Below, one piece after another: positions 51,704 to 60,292 of a stretch of DNA of 64,000 nt. Positions within the stretch are counted from its first letter, which is position 1; every line of letters starts with the position of its first letter. The DNA is taken from contig JAVYKX010000003.1 of NCBI GenBank assembly GCA_038741495.1, forward strand, positions 62,001 to 126,000, in the 5' to 3' direction. A program made the position numbers and the translations under genes. The stretch is from Thermofilum sp. Lineage in GTDB: Archaea > Thermoproteota > Thermoprotei > Thermofilales > Thermofilaceae. Under the pieces are notes generated by a model. The model was not told where the DNA came from, searched no databases, and saw only the letters and a list, made by a program, of their open reading frames with translations.

Positions 51704-53020
51704 ATGTCCACCACGAGGAGAGATTTCCTCAAGCTGGCTGCAGTAGGGGCAGGAGCGCTTGTCTTAGGGCTTGCTGGAGGTTACCAGTGGGGCGCTTCTA
51801 CAGCTGCGCCTCCTGCTAAACCGCCCGTAACGTACTCCCTATCTGTGCTTGGGCGGGACGCAGAGCACCAGGATATCAACACTGCGGTTATCGACTTCTT
51901 CACTCGCGAGAACCCGAACTTCAAGGTGGAGTACTCCCCGCTAGCATACAGCCCCCTCTACGACAAGATCGTGCTAGCGCTAAAGGAAGGTAGCAGCGCT
52001 TACGACTTAGTGTACATGGACGACCCGTGGCTTCCCCAGTTCGGCGAGATGGGTTGGCTGACAGACCTCGAGGCTCTAGCGAGAGACGCGGGGGTCAAGC
52101 TGGACTTGGGAGACTTCCCGGATGTTCTCGTCGAGGTGGGCAGGCACCCCTACAAGACTGGGAAGCTGATCGCGATGCCTCAGCTGGGTAACGTGCAGAT
52201 CTTCGCGTACCGCAAGGACGTGTTTGACAAGCTAGGTCTTTCCGAGCCCGCAACGTGGACGGACGTGCTTAACGCCTGCAAGAAGATCAAGGACTCGGGG
52301 CTCGTCGAGCACCCGATCGCGTTTAGAGGCGCGAAAGGCAACCCCGTGGCGACCGCGTTCCAGCCGATTCTCTACGCTTTCGGCGGGAAAATCGTTTCCG
52401 ACGACTTGAAGAAGAGCGCGCTCGACTCTAAAGCAGTCGAGGCTATCGAGTTCTTCTTGGAGCTGAAGAAGTACGCCCCTCCGGGTGTGGAGAACTTCGG
52501 CACCCCCGATGTCCGGGACAGGCTGATCGGCGGCAGGATCGCTATGAGCACTGAGGTCTGGCCCGGCTGGATCAAGGACGCGGACAACCCGGCGGTCAGC
52601 AAAGTCCCCGGCCTCCTAGCCTACACCACCACTCCTGGTGAGCGGACTAAGCCTTCACCGCTGCTCGGCGTCTGGTACTGGGGCATCCCGGCAGGTTCCC
52701 AGAACAAGGAGGCCGCTCTCCAGTACATCCTCTACACGACTAGCGCGAGGATGCAGAAGCTCATGGCTATCGTGAAGGGGCTGCCGCCCGTCCGGTCGAG
52801 CGTGGGGGAGGATAAGGAGGTTGTCGGGCTGCGGAGGTGGATTGCCGTCCAGGTTAAAAGCCTCAAGGTTGCGGTGCCACGGCCTAGGACGCCCCTCTGG
52901 TCCAAGGTAGAGGATATCTTCGGCAGCTACCTTAACCAGGTTCTCGCAGGTACTATAAAGCCTGCGGACGCAGTGGCGAAGATGTCCGACGAGATCGATA
53001 AAGTCCTGGCGGGAGGATAG
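51704..53020 (+). CDS. Carbohydrate ABC transporter substrate-binding protein with TAT signal
   Basis: A 438-residue binding protein. The N-terminus STTRRDFLKLAAVGAGALVL is a twin-arginine signal, so the protein is exported folded. The binding domain (FFTRENPNFKVEYSPLAYSP; AFRGAKGNPVATAFQPILYA; GVWYWGIPAGSQNKEAALQY) is of the family 1 carbohydrate-binding type. It is unrelated in signal type to the binding protein at 12104, which uses a membrane anchor. It leads the permease genes at 53039 and 53884. Ligand unknown. Confidence 0.91.
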   Translation: MSTTRRDFLKLAAVGAGALVLGLAGGYQWGASTAAPPAKPPVTYSLSVLGRDAEHQDINTAVIDFFTRENPNFKVEYSPLAYSPLYDKIVLALKEGSSAYDLVYMDDPWLPQFGEMGWLTDLEALARDAGVKLDLGDFPDVLVEVGRHPYKTGKLIAMPQLGNVQIFAYRKDVFDKLGLSEPATWTDVLNACKKIKDSGLVEHPIAFRGAKGNPVATAFQPILYAFGGKIVSDDLKKSALDSKAVEAIEFFLELKKYAPPGVENFGTPDVRDRLIGGRIAMSTEVWPGWIKDADNPAVSKVPGLLAYTTTPGERTKPSPLLGVWYWGIPAGSQNKEAALQYILYTTSARMQKLMAIVKGLPPVRSSVGEDKEVVGLRRWIAVQVKSLKVAVPRPRTPLWSKVEDIFGSYLNQVLAGTIKPADAVAKMSDEIDKVLAGG

Positions 53021-53038
53021 GGAAGGGCGGTAGCGGGT

Positions 53039-53887
53039 ATGAAAAAAGTTTCTTTTTTACTCCTCTTGCCAGCGCTCACGATGCTTCTTTTTGTAACAGT
53101 TTACCCAATCCTGAGCACTTTTTACTACTCGCTTCATCGCTACAACCTGCTAACAGGCGAGTTTAAGTTCACGGGCCTCCAAGAGTACATAGAGCTCCTG
53201 AACGACGAGGTCTTCAGGATCAGCATCTTTAACACTCTGGTGTTCTCTTTGACGGCAACGCTCACTCAAACGTTTCTCGGACTCGCGATAGCAGTTCTCG
53301 TGAACCAGGAGATCGCCGGGAAGCGGTGGATCATTCCTCTCATCGTCTTGCCGAACATGTTCTCCGTCGTCGTGGTCAGCTCCATGTGGAAGCTAATGCT
53401 CGACTACGATACTGGCCTCGTCAACTACATCCTAAGAGCGCTAGGGCTACCGCCCCAAGCTTGGCTGACCAGCCTGAGCCTCGCTCTCCCGAGCATTGTT
53501 CTCATCGACACGTGGCAGTGGACCCCCATCTGCTTCCTCATCTTCCTCGCCGGGCTGCAGTCCATACCCAAGGAGCTCTACGAGGCTGCGGTCGTGGACG
53601 GTGCCTCTCCTCTGAGGACTTTCCGGAGCATCACGCTCCCGCTTCTCAAGCCTTACATCGCTCTAGTCCTACTGCTGAGGAGCATTGACACGTTCCGGCT
53701 CTTCGACAAAGTCTACCTCCTTACGGGTGGCGGGCCGGCTCACGCCACGGAGACAATCTCTCTCTACATCTTCAAGGCGGGGCTCGTATTCTGGGAGATA
53801 GGGAAGGCCTCGGCAGCCTCTTTCACAATGCTGCTCATAATACTCGCCGTTAGTGCCTTGTACGTGAAGAGGGTGATTTTCCAGTGA
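53039..53887 (+). CDS. Carbohydrate ABC transporter permease (MalF/UgpA-like)
   Basis: A 282-residue permease with six helices, starting with MKKVSFLLLLPALTMLLF. The EAA loop EAAVVDGASPLRTFRSITLP near residue 180 is intact. It overlaps the next permease by four bases (GTGA). It works with the TAT-exported binding protein and the ATPase at 50453. Confidence 0.93.
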   Translation: MKKVSFLLLLPALTMLLFVTVYPILSTFYYSLHRYNLLTGEFKFTGLQEYIELLNDEVFRISIFNTLVFSLTATLTQTFLGLAIAVLVNQEIAGKRWIIPLIVLPNMFSVVVVSSMWKLMLDYDTGLVNYILRALGLPPQAWLTSLSLALPSIVLIDTWQWTPICFLIFLAGLQSIPKELYEAAVVDGASPLRTFRSITLPLLKPYIALVLLLRSIDTFRLFDKVYLLTGGGPAHATETISLYIFKAGLVFWEIGKASAASFTMLLIILAVSALYVKRVIFQ

Positions 53888-54687
53888 GGACTTGGGAGAG
53901 AATCCTCCTCTACGCAGCCATCGGGATAGTGCTAGCCTGGACTCTGATCCCCATCTACTGGACTGTCAACGTCTCCCTCAAGACAGGCTTAGAAGTCTAC
54001 GAAGTCTTCTCGGCAAGCTTCAAGCTCGATAACTACATCAAGCTGCTCAACGAAGGCTTCCTAAGATACCTCTGGAACACGATATACCTTGCCTCCCTCA
54101 CCACGGCTCTTTCCCTTCTCCTCGCGGTCCCAGCCTCCTACAGCCTCTCGAAGCTCCCGATGAGCGAGCAGCTCCGGATGGGCTTCCTCGCGTGGACGCT
54201 CTTCTCGAGAACTATCCCTCCCATAGTCCTGATAATCCCCATCTACACCATGTACGCCCAGCTGAAGCTTCTAGACAGCTTAAACTCGGTAGCTATCGCC
54301 TACCAGGTCTACACGCTCCCCTTCTCGATCTGGATGATGCTCGGCTTCTTCAGGGCCACCCCCCGGGAAGTGGAGGAAGCTGCGAAAGTCGACGGCGCCG
54401 GCCCGCTCACCATCATGGCCAGGATCCTACTACCCATAGTCGCCCCCGGGATAGTGGCCACCGCTATCTTCTGCTTGCTCATGTCGTGGAACGAGTTCCT
54501 CTACGCAGTGATCCTCCTGCACAGCCCGAGGAACTACGTGGTCCCCCTCGTGATCGCGGGCTACATTTCGGAGTGGGGAGTCAAGTGGGGTGAGATGGCC
54601 GCCGCAGGCATAGTTTCATCGCTCCCCATGCTGCTCTTCACAGGCTACGTCCAGCGCCACCTCATCCTCGGCTTCATGCGCCGCTAG
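53884..54687 (+). CDS. Carbohydrate ABC transporter permease (MalG/UgpE-like)
   Basis: A 267-residue permease with six helices; EAA loop EAAKVDGAGPLTIMARILLP near residue 160. Its GTG overlaps the stop of the previous permease. A short T/C-rich stretch (GCTTTTCTCC, ~54697-54706) after the stop may end the transcript. Completes the second importer. Confidence 0.93.
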   Translation: MRTWERILLYAAIGIVLAWTLIPIYWTVNVSLKTGLEVYEVFSASFKLDNYIKLLNEGFLRYLWNTIYLASLTTALSLLLAVPASYSLSKLPMSEQLRMGFLAWTLFSRTIPPIVLIIPIYTMYAQLKLLDSLNSVAIAYQVYTLPFSIWMMLGFFRATPREVEEAAKVDGAGPLTIMARILLPIVAPGIVATAIFCLLMSWNEFLYAVILLHSPRNYVVPLVIAGYISEWGVKWGEMAAAGIVSSLPMLLFTGYVQRHLILGFMRR

Positions 54688-54816
54688 CAAAACCGTTGCT
54701 TTTCTCCTCCTGCTCTAAGGCGGCTAGCGCGGGGTCCAGAAGCTGAAATCCTGCCGAAGCCTCGAGCAGCAGCGGCAAAGCACAGCCGTGGGGCTTGCGC
54801 GGCGAGAGCCCTGCTG

Positions 54817-56178
54817 CTACCGCGTAATACCCAGCTCCGAGAGCTCGCGGGATACGCGGTGCACTACCTCGACCCACTCCCCGCGGGGGGCGGCTGTCTT
54901 CTTGTCGTAAAGCTCCCAGAACGGCTTGCCGGGGCTCGGGCTCTGCAGCTTGCTCTCGTAGCGCTTGTAGAGCTCCCATGCCACGTCGCACGCCGACTCC
55001 ACGCTTAGACCCGCGGAGGCTACAGCCTTGCCCACCTCAGCCATGAACTGGGCTTCTAGACCCCCGCCGTTCGGCGCGGTCCCGTTGGCGGGGACGGGGC
55101 CGAGCAGGTGGAGGCCGGCTGCCACTACCGCTATAGTGTTCGCAGCGATCTCGTAGAGGTACTCGGCTGTGCCGAGGCCGCAAGCAGGCCACACGTCCGC
55201 GACTAGCGGCAGCTTAAGGTGCTCGTTCGCTAAGCCGACCGCGACCTGCACCCACATGCACTCGGCTGAAGATGTTGCCTTCTTGACGATGTGCGTCGGG
55301 TGCACCAGCACGTAGCCAGCCCTGTAGGCGGCCAGGGACAGGATGATCTCGGCGACTGAGACGATCGCGGAGCCGGCAGGCCCCCTGGCGAAGCCTCCGA
55401 CAACCGGGTCTACGAGCGCCGCGCCGATCACCCCCTTCTCGAGCCCAACCTGCGCTTTCGCCAGCTGGCTGTAGTCTGTTTTCAGCTCGTTGAGCACGGG
55501 CAGAAGCTGCGCGTCACCCTCCACCAGGAGCCCCAGCGACATCGCTGCCAGGCTGCCCACGCTCGAGACGCTGCTCTCCCCAGCTAGCAGGTGCATGCCG
55601 GGCCTACCCGCGTCGGCTAGAGCCCTCCTCAGGTAGGCGAGCTCCCGGATGCCCGCGGCCGCCTCGCTGGCCGCGCCAGCCCTCACCGCGACTCCGGAAA
55701 CCTCCTGCAGGCTGCCGTGGTCCAGGGCGTCTACGAGCGGCTGCTGCGCGTACGACAGGGCGGTGGCGTAGAAGTACTCCTCCGGAACGGGGGTCCCGGC
55801 GAGCCCGCCGAAGACGAAAGGCCTCCTCCGGTCCCCGGGCAGGCGCGCCCACAGCGTCCTCGAGTCGAGGCCCCTCCCCAAGGTGAGCTCGCGCCGAGCG
55901 CTCTCCAGAGCTTCCCGAAGCTCCTCCTCGGCGAACTTTGCTACCCTGCTCTCCTCGAGGACGTACAGCCCCGTCTCCAGCGCGAGCGCGAACCCCGCCT
56001 CGTAGACCGCCTTCCCGACGCCCCTGTCGAGGGGGAAGGGGTGTGCCGCGTCGTAAGCTACGCCGTACTCTTTCTCGAGCTCGGCAACGCGCTTGGAGAC
56101 GTGCTCGAGGTCGAACTTCCTCTGCTCCACGTACACTCCTCTGCGGGCACGCTCCTCGACGAGCAGCGGGGTAAGCAT
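54817..56178 (-). CDS. MtmB-family methyltransferase lacking pyrrolysine
   Basis: A 453-residue homologue of monomethylamine:corrinoid methyltransferase MtmB. Conserved blocks: VYEAGFALALETGLYVLEES, ELTLGRGLDSRT, FVFGGLAGTPVPEEYFYATA, DAGRPGM and the C-terminal PGKPFWELYDKKTAAP. In MtmB the segment after GRPGM holds pyrrolysine encoded by TAG. Here the aligned position is Leu198 encoded by CTA (55585-55587), and no in-frame TAG occurs. The preceding gene encodes the corrinoid protein. The enzyme therefore probably transfers a methyl group from a different donor, by analogy with non-pyrrolysine MttB proteins. Substrate unknown. Confidence 0.82.
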   Translation of the reverse strand: MLTPLLVEERARRGVYVEQRKFDLEHVSKRVAELEKEYGVAYDAAHPFPLDRGVGKAVYEAGFALALETGLYVLEESRVAKFAEEELREALESARRELTLGRGLDSRTLWARLPGDRRRPFVFGGLAGTPVPEEYFYATALSYAQQPLVDALDHGSLQEVSGVAVRAGAASEAAAGIRELAYLRRALADAGRPGMHLLAGESSVSSVGSLAAMSLGLLVEGDAQLLPVLNELKTDYSQLAKAQVGLEKGVIGAALVDPVVGGFARGPAGSAIVSVAEIILSLAAYRAGYVLVHPTHIVKKATSSAECMWVQVAVGLANEHLKLPLVADVWPACGLGTAEYLYEIAANTIAVVAAGLHLLGPVPANGTAPNGGGLEAQFMAEVGKAVASAGLSVESACDVAWELYKRYESKLQSPSPGKPFWELYDKKTAAPRGEWVEVVHRVSRELSELGITR

Positions 56179-56216
56179 ACCGGCCCAACCACCGCTACGC
56201 GCTCATATCTTGTGCG

Positions 56217-56867
56217 CTAGGTGCGAGACACAAGCTTCCGGCACTTCTCCACAGCTTCCACGGCGTCCTTCGCGTACGCGTCAGCCCCCACTTCTCTAGC
56301 GAACTCCTCGGTGACCGGCGCCCCGCCTACTATCACTCTCACTCGGTCCCTCAGGCCAGCCGACTTGAGAGCGTCGATCACGTTCCTCATCTCGATCATT
56401 GTCGTCGTGAGCAGAGCGCTCATTCCGACGATGTCTGGCTCGTACCTCTCCACCGCTTCCACGAACTTCTCAGGAGGTACGTCCACGCCGAGGTCGATCA
56501 CCTCGAAACCATCCACCCGCAGCATAGTCGCCACGAGGTTCTTCCCCAGGTCGTGGATATCCCCTTTCACAGTGCCGATGACCACGCGCCCCCTCCTCGC
56601 CTGCGCGGCCCCCCTCTCGAGGAGAGGCTGCAGGAGGCTCACAGCTCTAGTGAAGATGTCCGCCGAGATCATGAGCTCCGGGAGGAAGTACTCCCCCCTC
56701 TCGAACTTCTCGCCAACCTCCCGCATGCCCGGCGTCAAGCCCCCCTCGATGACCTCCAGAGCGCTGCACCCGGCTTCTAAAGCCTCCCTCACGAGCTCCA
56801 GGACAGCGCCCTCCTCTAGCGCCGAGAGAGCGGCTCTAACCTTAGCCAGAGCCTCCGGGCAGCCCAC
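56217..56867 (-). CDS. Corrinoid (B12-binding) methyltransfer protein
   Basis: A 216-residue corrinoid protein of the MtmC/MtbC/MttC group. The N-terminal helical cap domain (residues ~10-85, with GLTPGMREVGEKFERGEYFL) is followed by a B12-binding Rossmann domain with Asp103-x-His105-x-x-Gly108 (GDIHDLGKN), VIDLGVDVPPEKFV, and MSALLTTTM. His105 would coordinate cobalt. GTG at 56867 lies about 27 bases after TATA GAATATCGG. It heads a two-gene operon with the MtmB-like methyltransferase. No reactivase (RamA-like) or second methyltransferase is in the window. Confidence 0.92.
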   Translation of the reverse strand: MGCPEALAKVRAALSALEEGAVLELVREALEAGCSALEVIEGGLTPGMREVGEKFERGEYFLPELMISADIFTRAVSLLQPLLERGAAQARRGRVVIGTVKGDIHDLGKNLVATMLRVDGFEVIDLGVDVPPEKFVEAVERYEPDIVGMSALLTTTMIEMRNVIDALKSAGLRDRVRVIVGGAPVTEEFAREVGADAYAKDAVEAVEKCRKLVSRT

Positions 56868-56970
56868 AAGCCCCTAACAGCGCTCCCCCGATATTCTTTT
56901 CCCCGGCGCGGCTCCGGGAGCCGCTGGCCTCCCGCCGGGTCACCGGAGAAGAAAAAAGCTTCGCTTACGG

Positions 56971-58059
56971 CTAGTCTTCCGGCTCGTCAGCCACGTACCG
57001 CTTCACGAGAGCCAGGTAAGAAGCGAGGATGAACACCGCCATAGACGCAGCGAGGAAAGCGAGGATGACGCCGACCAGGGGGACGGGGATCTCCAGGTAC
57101 AGGTTGGCGAAAGCTCTCGCCGGGAGAGCCTCGTAGCCGGCGTAGACGAGGTTCGGGTACTTGACACCGCTGTTGAGAGTTTCGCCCGCCAGCGCGGTCA
57201 GGACCGCCAGCGCTGCGAGAGGCTTCACGCTGGGCGCCGAGCCCCGGTTCAACCTCCTCAGAGCCCTCAACGAGAGCGCAGCCAGAGCAGCTACAGCCGC
57301 CACCTTCGCGGCTAGCAGCGGGTTGAAGGTAACGACCTCGAAGAACAGCGGAGAGTACTGGGAGAGGCCTAGCCAGTAGGCTGGGCCGAGAGCGAGCTGC
57401 GCGAAGAGAGGGTAGGCTCCGAGCTTCAGCGCGAAGCTCAAGCCTCTCGCGTCCCTTCCCAGCTCGGCTACCCAAGCGGAGGCGAAGCCCCCCACCGAGA
57501 TCACCGCAGCGACCGTGTGGAGGTAGAGGAGCCAAAAGAGAGGGTTCCCGTAGGCTAGGAGGCCCGGGTGGCCGCCTCCCTGAAGGTAGTGGCCGATAGC
57601 TAGGGGGTAGTGCATTTCCGCGAACACTGCTCTGAAGCCGAAGGGGATGCCGAACCCGGAGAGCGCCATCACCCACATGATCAAGGCGTGCGCGCGCGGG
57701 CTGATCCTCCCCCACGTGTACCAGGAGGCAGCTATAGCGGGGATCCTCACCATGATCGAAGAGACCGCTACGGCAAGGGGGATGAAGAGAGTGTTCGTCG
57801 CGAGCGTGAGGAGGGGCGTGAAGAAGCCTGCCAGGAAGACGGTGATCACTGTGCCCCAGACACCGCTGTAGAGCTCAGTGACGAGGAGCAGCTTGAGGAA
57901 CCTGCGCGAAGCGAGCTCGAGCTCCCGGTCGCCCCTCTTGTAGGCGAGCCAGCGGGTCCACGCTGCCGCAAGCCCGGTGCCGAGCGTGATCGAGACGAAA
58001 GCTATGTGGATCAGGAGGGCGAGGCCGAGCCCCGCGAACCCGAGGAAGACCGTGTCCAC
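56971..58059 (-). CDS. Cytochrome bd-type oxidase subunit CydA' (CydA-like second subunit)
   Basis: A 362-residue polytopic protein related to CydA: LGLALLIHIAFVSITLG holds the histidine equivalent to the CydA heme ligand, and about eight helices follow. It lacks the Q-loop and the GRxPW signature of CydA. This pairs with the known archaeal CydAA' arrangement, where a CydA-like protein replaces CydB. GTG at 58059 is the likely start: GAGGTGAG overlaps the stop of cydA six bases upstream, whereas the longer open frame reads through the cydA gene. It is the second gene of the operon. Confidence 0.82.
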   Translation of the reverse strand: MDTVFLGFAGLGLALLIHIAFVSITLGTGLAAAWTRWLAYKRGDRELELASRRFLKLLLVTELYSGVWGTVITVFLAGFFTPLLTLATNTLFIPLAVAVSSIMVRIPAIAASWYTWGRISPRAHALIMWVMALSGFGIPFGFRAVFAEMHYPLAIGHYLQGGGHPGLLAYGNPLFWLLYLHTVAAVISVGGFASAWVAELGRDARGLSFALKLGAYPLFAQLALGPAYWLGLSQYSPLFFEVVTFNPLLAAKVAAVAALAALSLRALRRLNRGSAPSVKPLAALAVLTALAGETLNSGVKYPNLVYAGYEALPARAFANLYLEIPVPLVGVILAFLAASMAVFILASYLALVKRYVADEPED

Positions 58060-58064
58060 GGCTC

Positions 58065-59630
58065 TCACCTCTTCTCGAGAACCCCGACGCTCTTCGAGGC
58101 TACTAGGTACATGGCGCAAACCCCGGCTAAGCCCACCGCGGCTATGAATAGAGCTGCCCAAGCGATGAAGGCGGGGTTCTGCGCTAGAGGCACAGGCGTG
58201 GCCAGCTCCTCCGGCGTCAGCAGCCCGTAGACGGTCCAAGGCTTCCGGCCCACCTCCCTCACAGCCCAGCCGAGCGCGGACGGCGTCACCGTCCCCGCTA
58301 CAGCTAAAGCTGAGAGGATGAGGATGCGGCGCCTCTCACCGCCCAGGAGCGAGGTGACCTTCACCGCGAGGGGTGAGAGCAGGGGGATCCTGACGAACGA
58401 GAGGAGGAGCGCAGCCACAGCTAAGCCGCCGACCACCGCTGCCGCCACTTTCGCGTAGTAAGCGTAGTGGACTAGCTCGAGGAGGCGCTCCGCCCTCCTG
58501 AGGTCGGCTACGCACAAGTCTCTCAGCTTCACTTCTTCGAGCTTCTGCACGCTGGCCGAGTCCAGCGCCGCCAGGTAGGGGTACAGGTCGAGCTTTCTCG
58601 CCAGCTCGCCCAGCGTCAACCCTCCCAGCTTCTCGCAGGACTCGTAGAAAGCGTCAAAGCCCTGGATCGGCTTGGAGGGGTCTCCGTACGCGATGAGCGC
58701 CACTACAGGGTTGTGGTAGGTCTCCCTCGCGCCCTCCATCATGGCGAACTTCGTCGGGTTGAACTTCACCACCGCCTCGCCCATGAAGTGGGCGAACACC
58801 GGTGCCTGAAGGACGAAGAGCACCGCCAGCATCAGCACGAGGGGCTTCAAGACGCTCAAGTACTCCGGCGCCCCCGTCCTGTAGTACCTGTACGCCCAAG
58901 CCGCCACGACGAGAGACAGGGCGATCAAAACCCCTGCGAGAATGTTGTGAAGCGCGGAGATCGCAGCGTAAGGGTTGTAGAGGGCGGCTAGCGGGTCCTC
59001 GAGTACCACGCCCAGCTTCTCCGAGAGCCCCGGCCTCTCCAGGAGCACGGAGACCGGCACGCCCTCAGCCAGCGCGGAAACCTTCAAGGCGACGAGCTTA
59101 GCCTCGTCGACAGCGTCCGGCCCGAACTCCGGCATGAAGGGGTAGAGAGCCTGAGCGAGAGCACCCGTACCCCAGGGAGCCTGCATCCAGCTGTTCACGG
59201 CAGTGATCAGGAAAGCCGAGAAGAACGCGAAAACCGTGTAAAGCGCAATAACAGCGATGCTGACCAGGGCCTTAACCCTCCCGAGAGTCACGTAGAAGAG
59301 GACTAGCAGCGCGATCTCTAGAGTGAAAGCGATCAGCTCGAGCGCTAGCGGGGCGAGCGCCGCGGTAGCTATAGCCAGGTTCACGCCGGGCCAAACCTGC
59401 ACGAGCCCGAACTCCACCAGAGTGCCTGTGATCGCCCCTAAAGCGAAGTTCAGCACAAGCACTCGAGTCATCAGCTTAGCAGCCCTCATGTAGACCCCGC
59501 CCCCCTCCCGCCGGCTCATCCACAGCATGGCGGCAATCGCGAAAGGCAAGCCCAGCGTGAGAGAGACGAAGAACGCGTGGAAGTAGATCCCTAGAGCGCT
59601 CAGGTGGAGCAGAGGGGCAACGCTCGACAT
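58065..59630 (-). CDS. cydA: Cytochrome bd-type quinol oxidase subunit I
   Basis: A 521-residue CydA. His18 (IYFHAFFVSLTLG) matches the heme b595 ligand, SWMQAPWGTGAL is the conserved loop after helix 4, HNILAG holds another heme His, KFNPTKFAMMEGA begins the quinol region and EVGRKPWTVYGLL is the family signature. The Q-loop has an unusual insert (DPSKPIQGFDAFYESCEKLG). It would reduce O2 with quinol electrons, most likely for oxygen removal in an anaerobe. ATG at 59630 lies about 29 bases after TATA GTTTAAGTT (minus strand). Confidence 0.92.
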   Translation of the reverse strand: MSSVAPLLHLSALGIYFHAFFVSLTLGLPFAIAAMLWMSRREGGGVYMRAAKLMTRVLVLNFALGAITGTLVEFGLVQVWPGVNLAIATAALAPLALELIAFTLEIALLVLFYVTLGRVKALVSIAVIALYTVFAFFSAFLITAVNSWMQAPWGTGALAQALYPFMPEFGPDAVDEAKLVALKVSALAEGVPVSVLLERPGLSEKLGVVLEDPLAALYNPYAAISALHNILAGVLIALSLVVAAWAYRYYRTGAPEYLSVLKPLVLMLAVLFVLQAPVFAHFMGEAVVKFNPTKFAMMEGARETYHNPVVALIAYGDPSKPIQGFDAFYESCEKLGGLTLGELARKLDLYPYLAALDSASVQKLEEVKLRDLCVADLRRAERLLELVHYAYYAKVAAAVVGGLAVAALLLSFVRIPLLSPLAVKVTSLLGGERRRILILSALAVAGTVTPSALGWAVREVGRKPWTVYGLLTPEELATPVPLAQNPAFIAWAALFIAAVGLAGVCAMYLVASKSVGVLEKR

Positions 59631-59738
59631 ACGCTTTCAAAAGCCAACCCATCAAACTTAAACTTTTTCCATAGCATTAGATATTCGAACCACAGAGCAG
59701 CCCGCAACGCTTTAACCGTTAGAAGCGCTTAGCGCTCG

Positions 59739-60122
59739 ATGGCCTCGGCAGGCAGAAAGCCGCTCCTCGCCAACGGGAGCGTAGTGCAAGACTACGAGCC
59801 GCTCTACCGCTACTGGGAAGCCGCCAGGAGGAGAGGACTCGAGGAAGTCACCATCGGAGCGGAAGAGCTGGAGCACATAGAGAGGAGAGTCCGCGAAGGA
59901 GGCAGAATACCCCTCCTCCAGCTACGGCAAGAGCTCGCCGCCCAGCTACTCCGTAAAGTCGACGAGAACGCAGCGGAAGAAGCCTACAAGTCCCTAGGAG
60001 TCGAGATCCCGCGGACCGCAGCCAGGCAGCGGATCGCCGAGATCCTAGCCGGCTGGGCGCTCGAAGCAGCGAAAACCCTGGGAATCATCGAGTTCAAAGG
60101 CTGGCTCTCGAGCAAGAACTAA
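59739..60122 (+). CDS. Hypothetical helical protein
   Basis: A 127-residue soluble, highly charged helical protein (DYEPLYRYWEAARRRGLEEV; ELEHIERRVREGGRIPLL; IAEILAGWALEAAKTLG). I do not recognise it. ATG at 59739 lies about 26 bases after TATA CTTTAACC (~59709-59716), so it is leaderless and well supported as a gene. It is divergent from cydA with back-to-back promoters. Confidence 0.7.
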   Translation: MASAGRKPLLANGSVVQDYEPLYRYWEAARRRGLEEVTIGAEELEHIERRVREGGRIPLLQLRQELAAQLLRKVDENAAEEAYKSLGVEIPRTAARQRIAEILAGWALEAAKTLGIIEFKGWLSSKN

Positions 60123-60292
60123 ATCCTGAAGCCGCCAACCTCTCTACCTATCAGGCGAGGGCCACGCGCCAGTTGCGCTGCACCGAGTGTCTCCGGGCTG
60201 CTGGCGTCGAGGCTTTAAAAGCCGAGAGGGCTCTCCGGCCGGCTTCGAGGAGAGAGCTGTTGCCTGGTGAGGGCTGGCGCGCTCCAAGGATC

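Noticed and set aside
54817-56178. Pyrrolysine-coding TAG in the MtmB-like gene
   Set aside because: The codon at the expected position is CTA (Leu); the TAG seen there is on the other strand and not read.
56971-58239. Longer 422-residue version of CydA'
   Set aside because: The first 60 codons lie inside cydA in another frame; GTG at 58059 has a ribosome-binding site and gives the family N-terminus.
60210-60222. Near-palindrome GGCTTTAAAAGCC as an operator or promoter
   Set aside because: It resembles a TATA box, but no gene start follows on either strand at a useful distance; its role cannot be supported.
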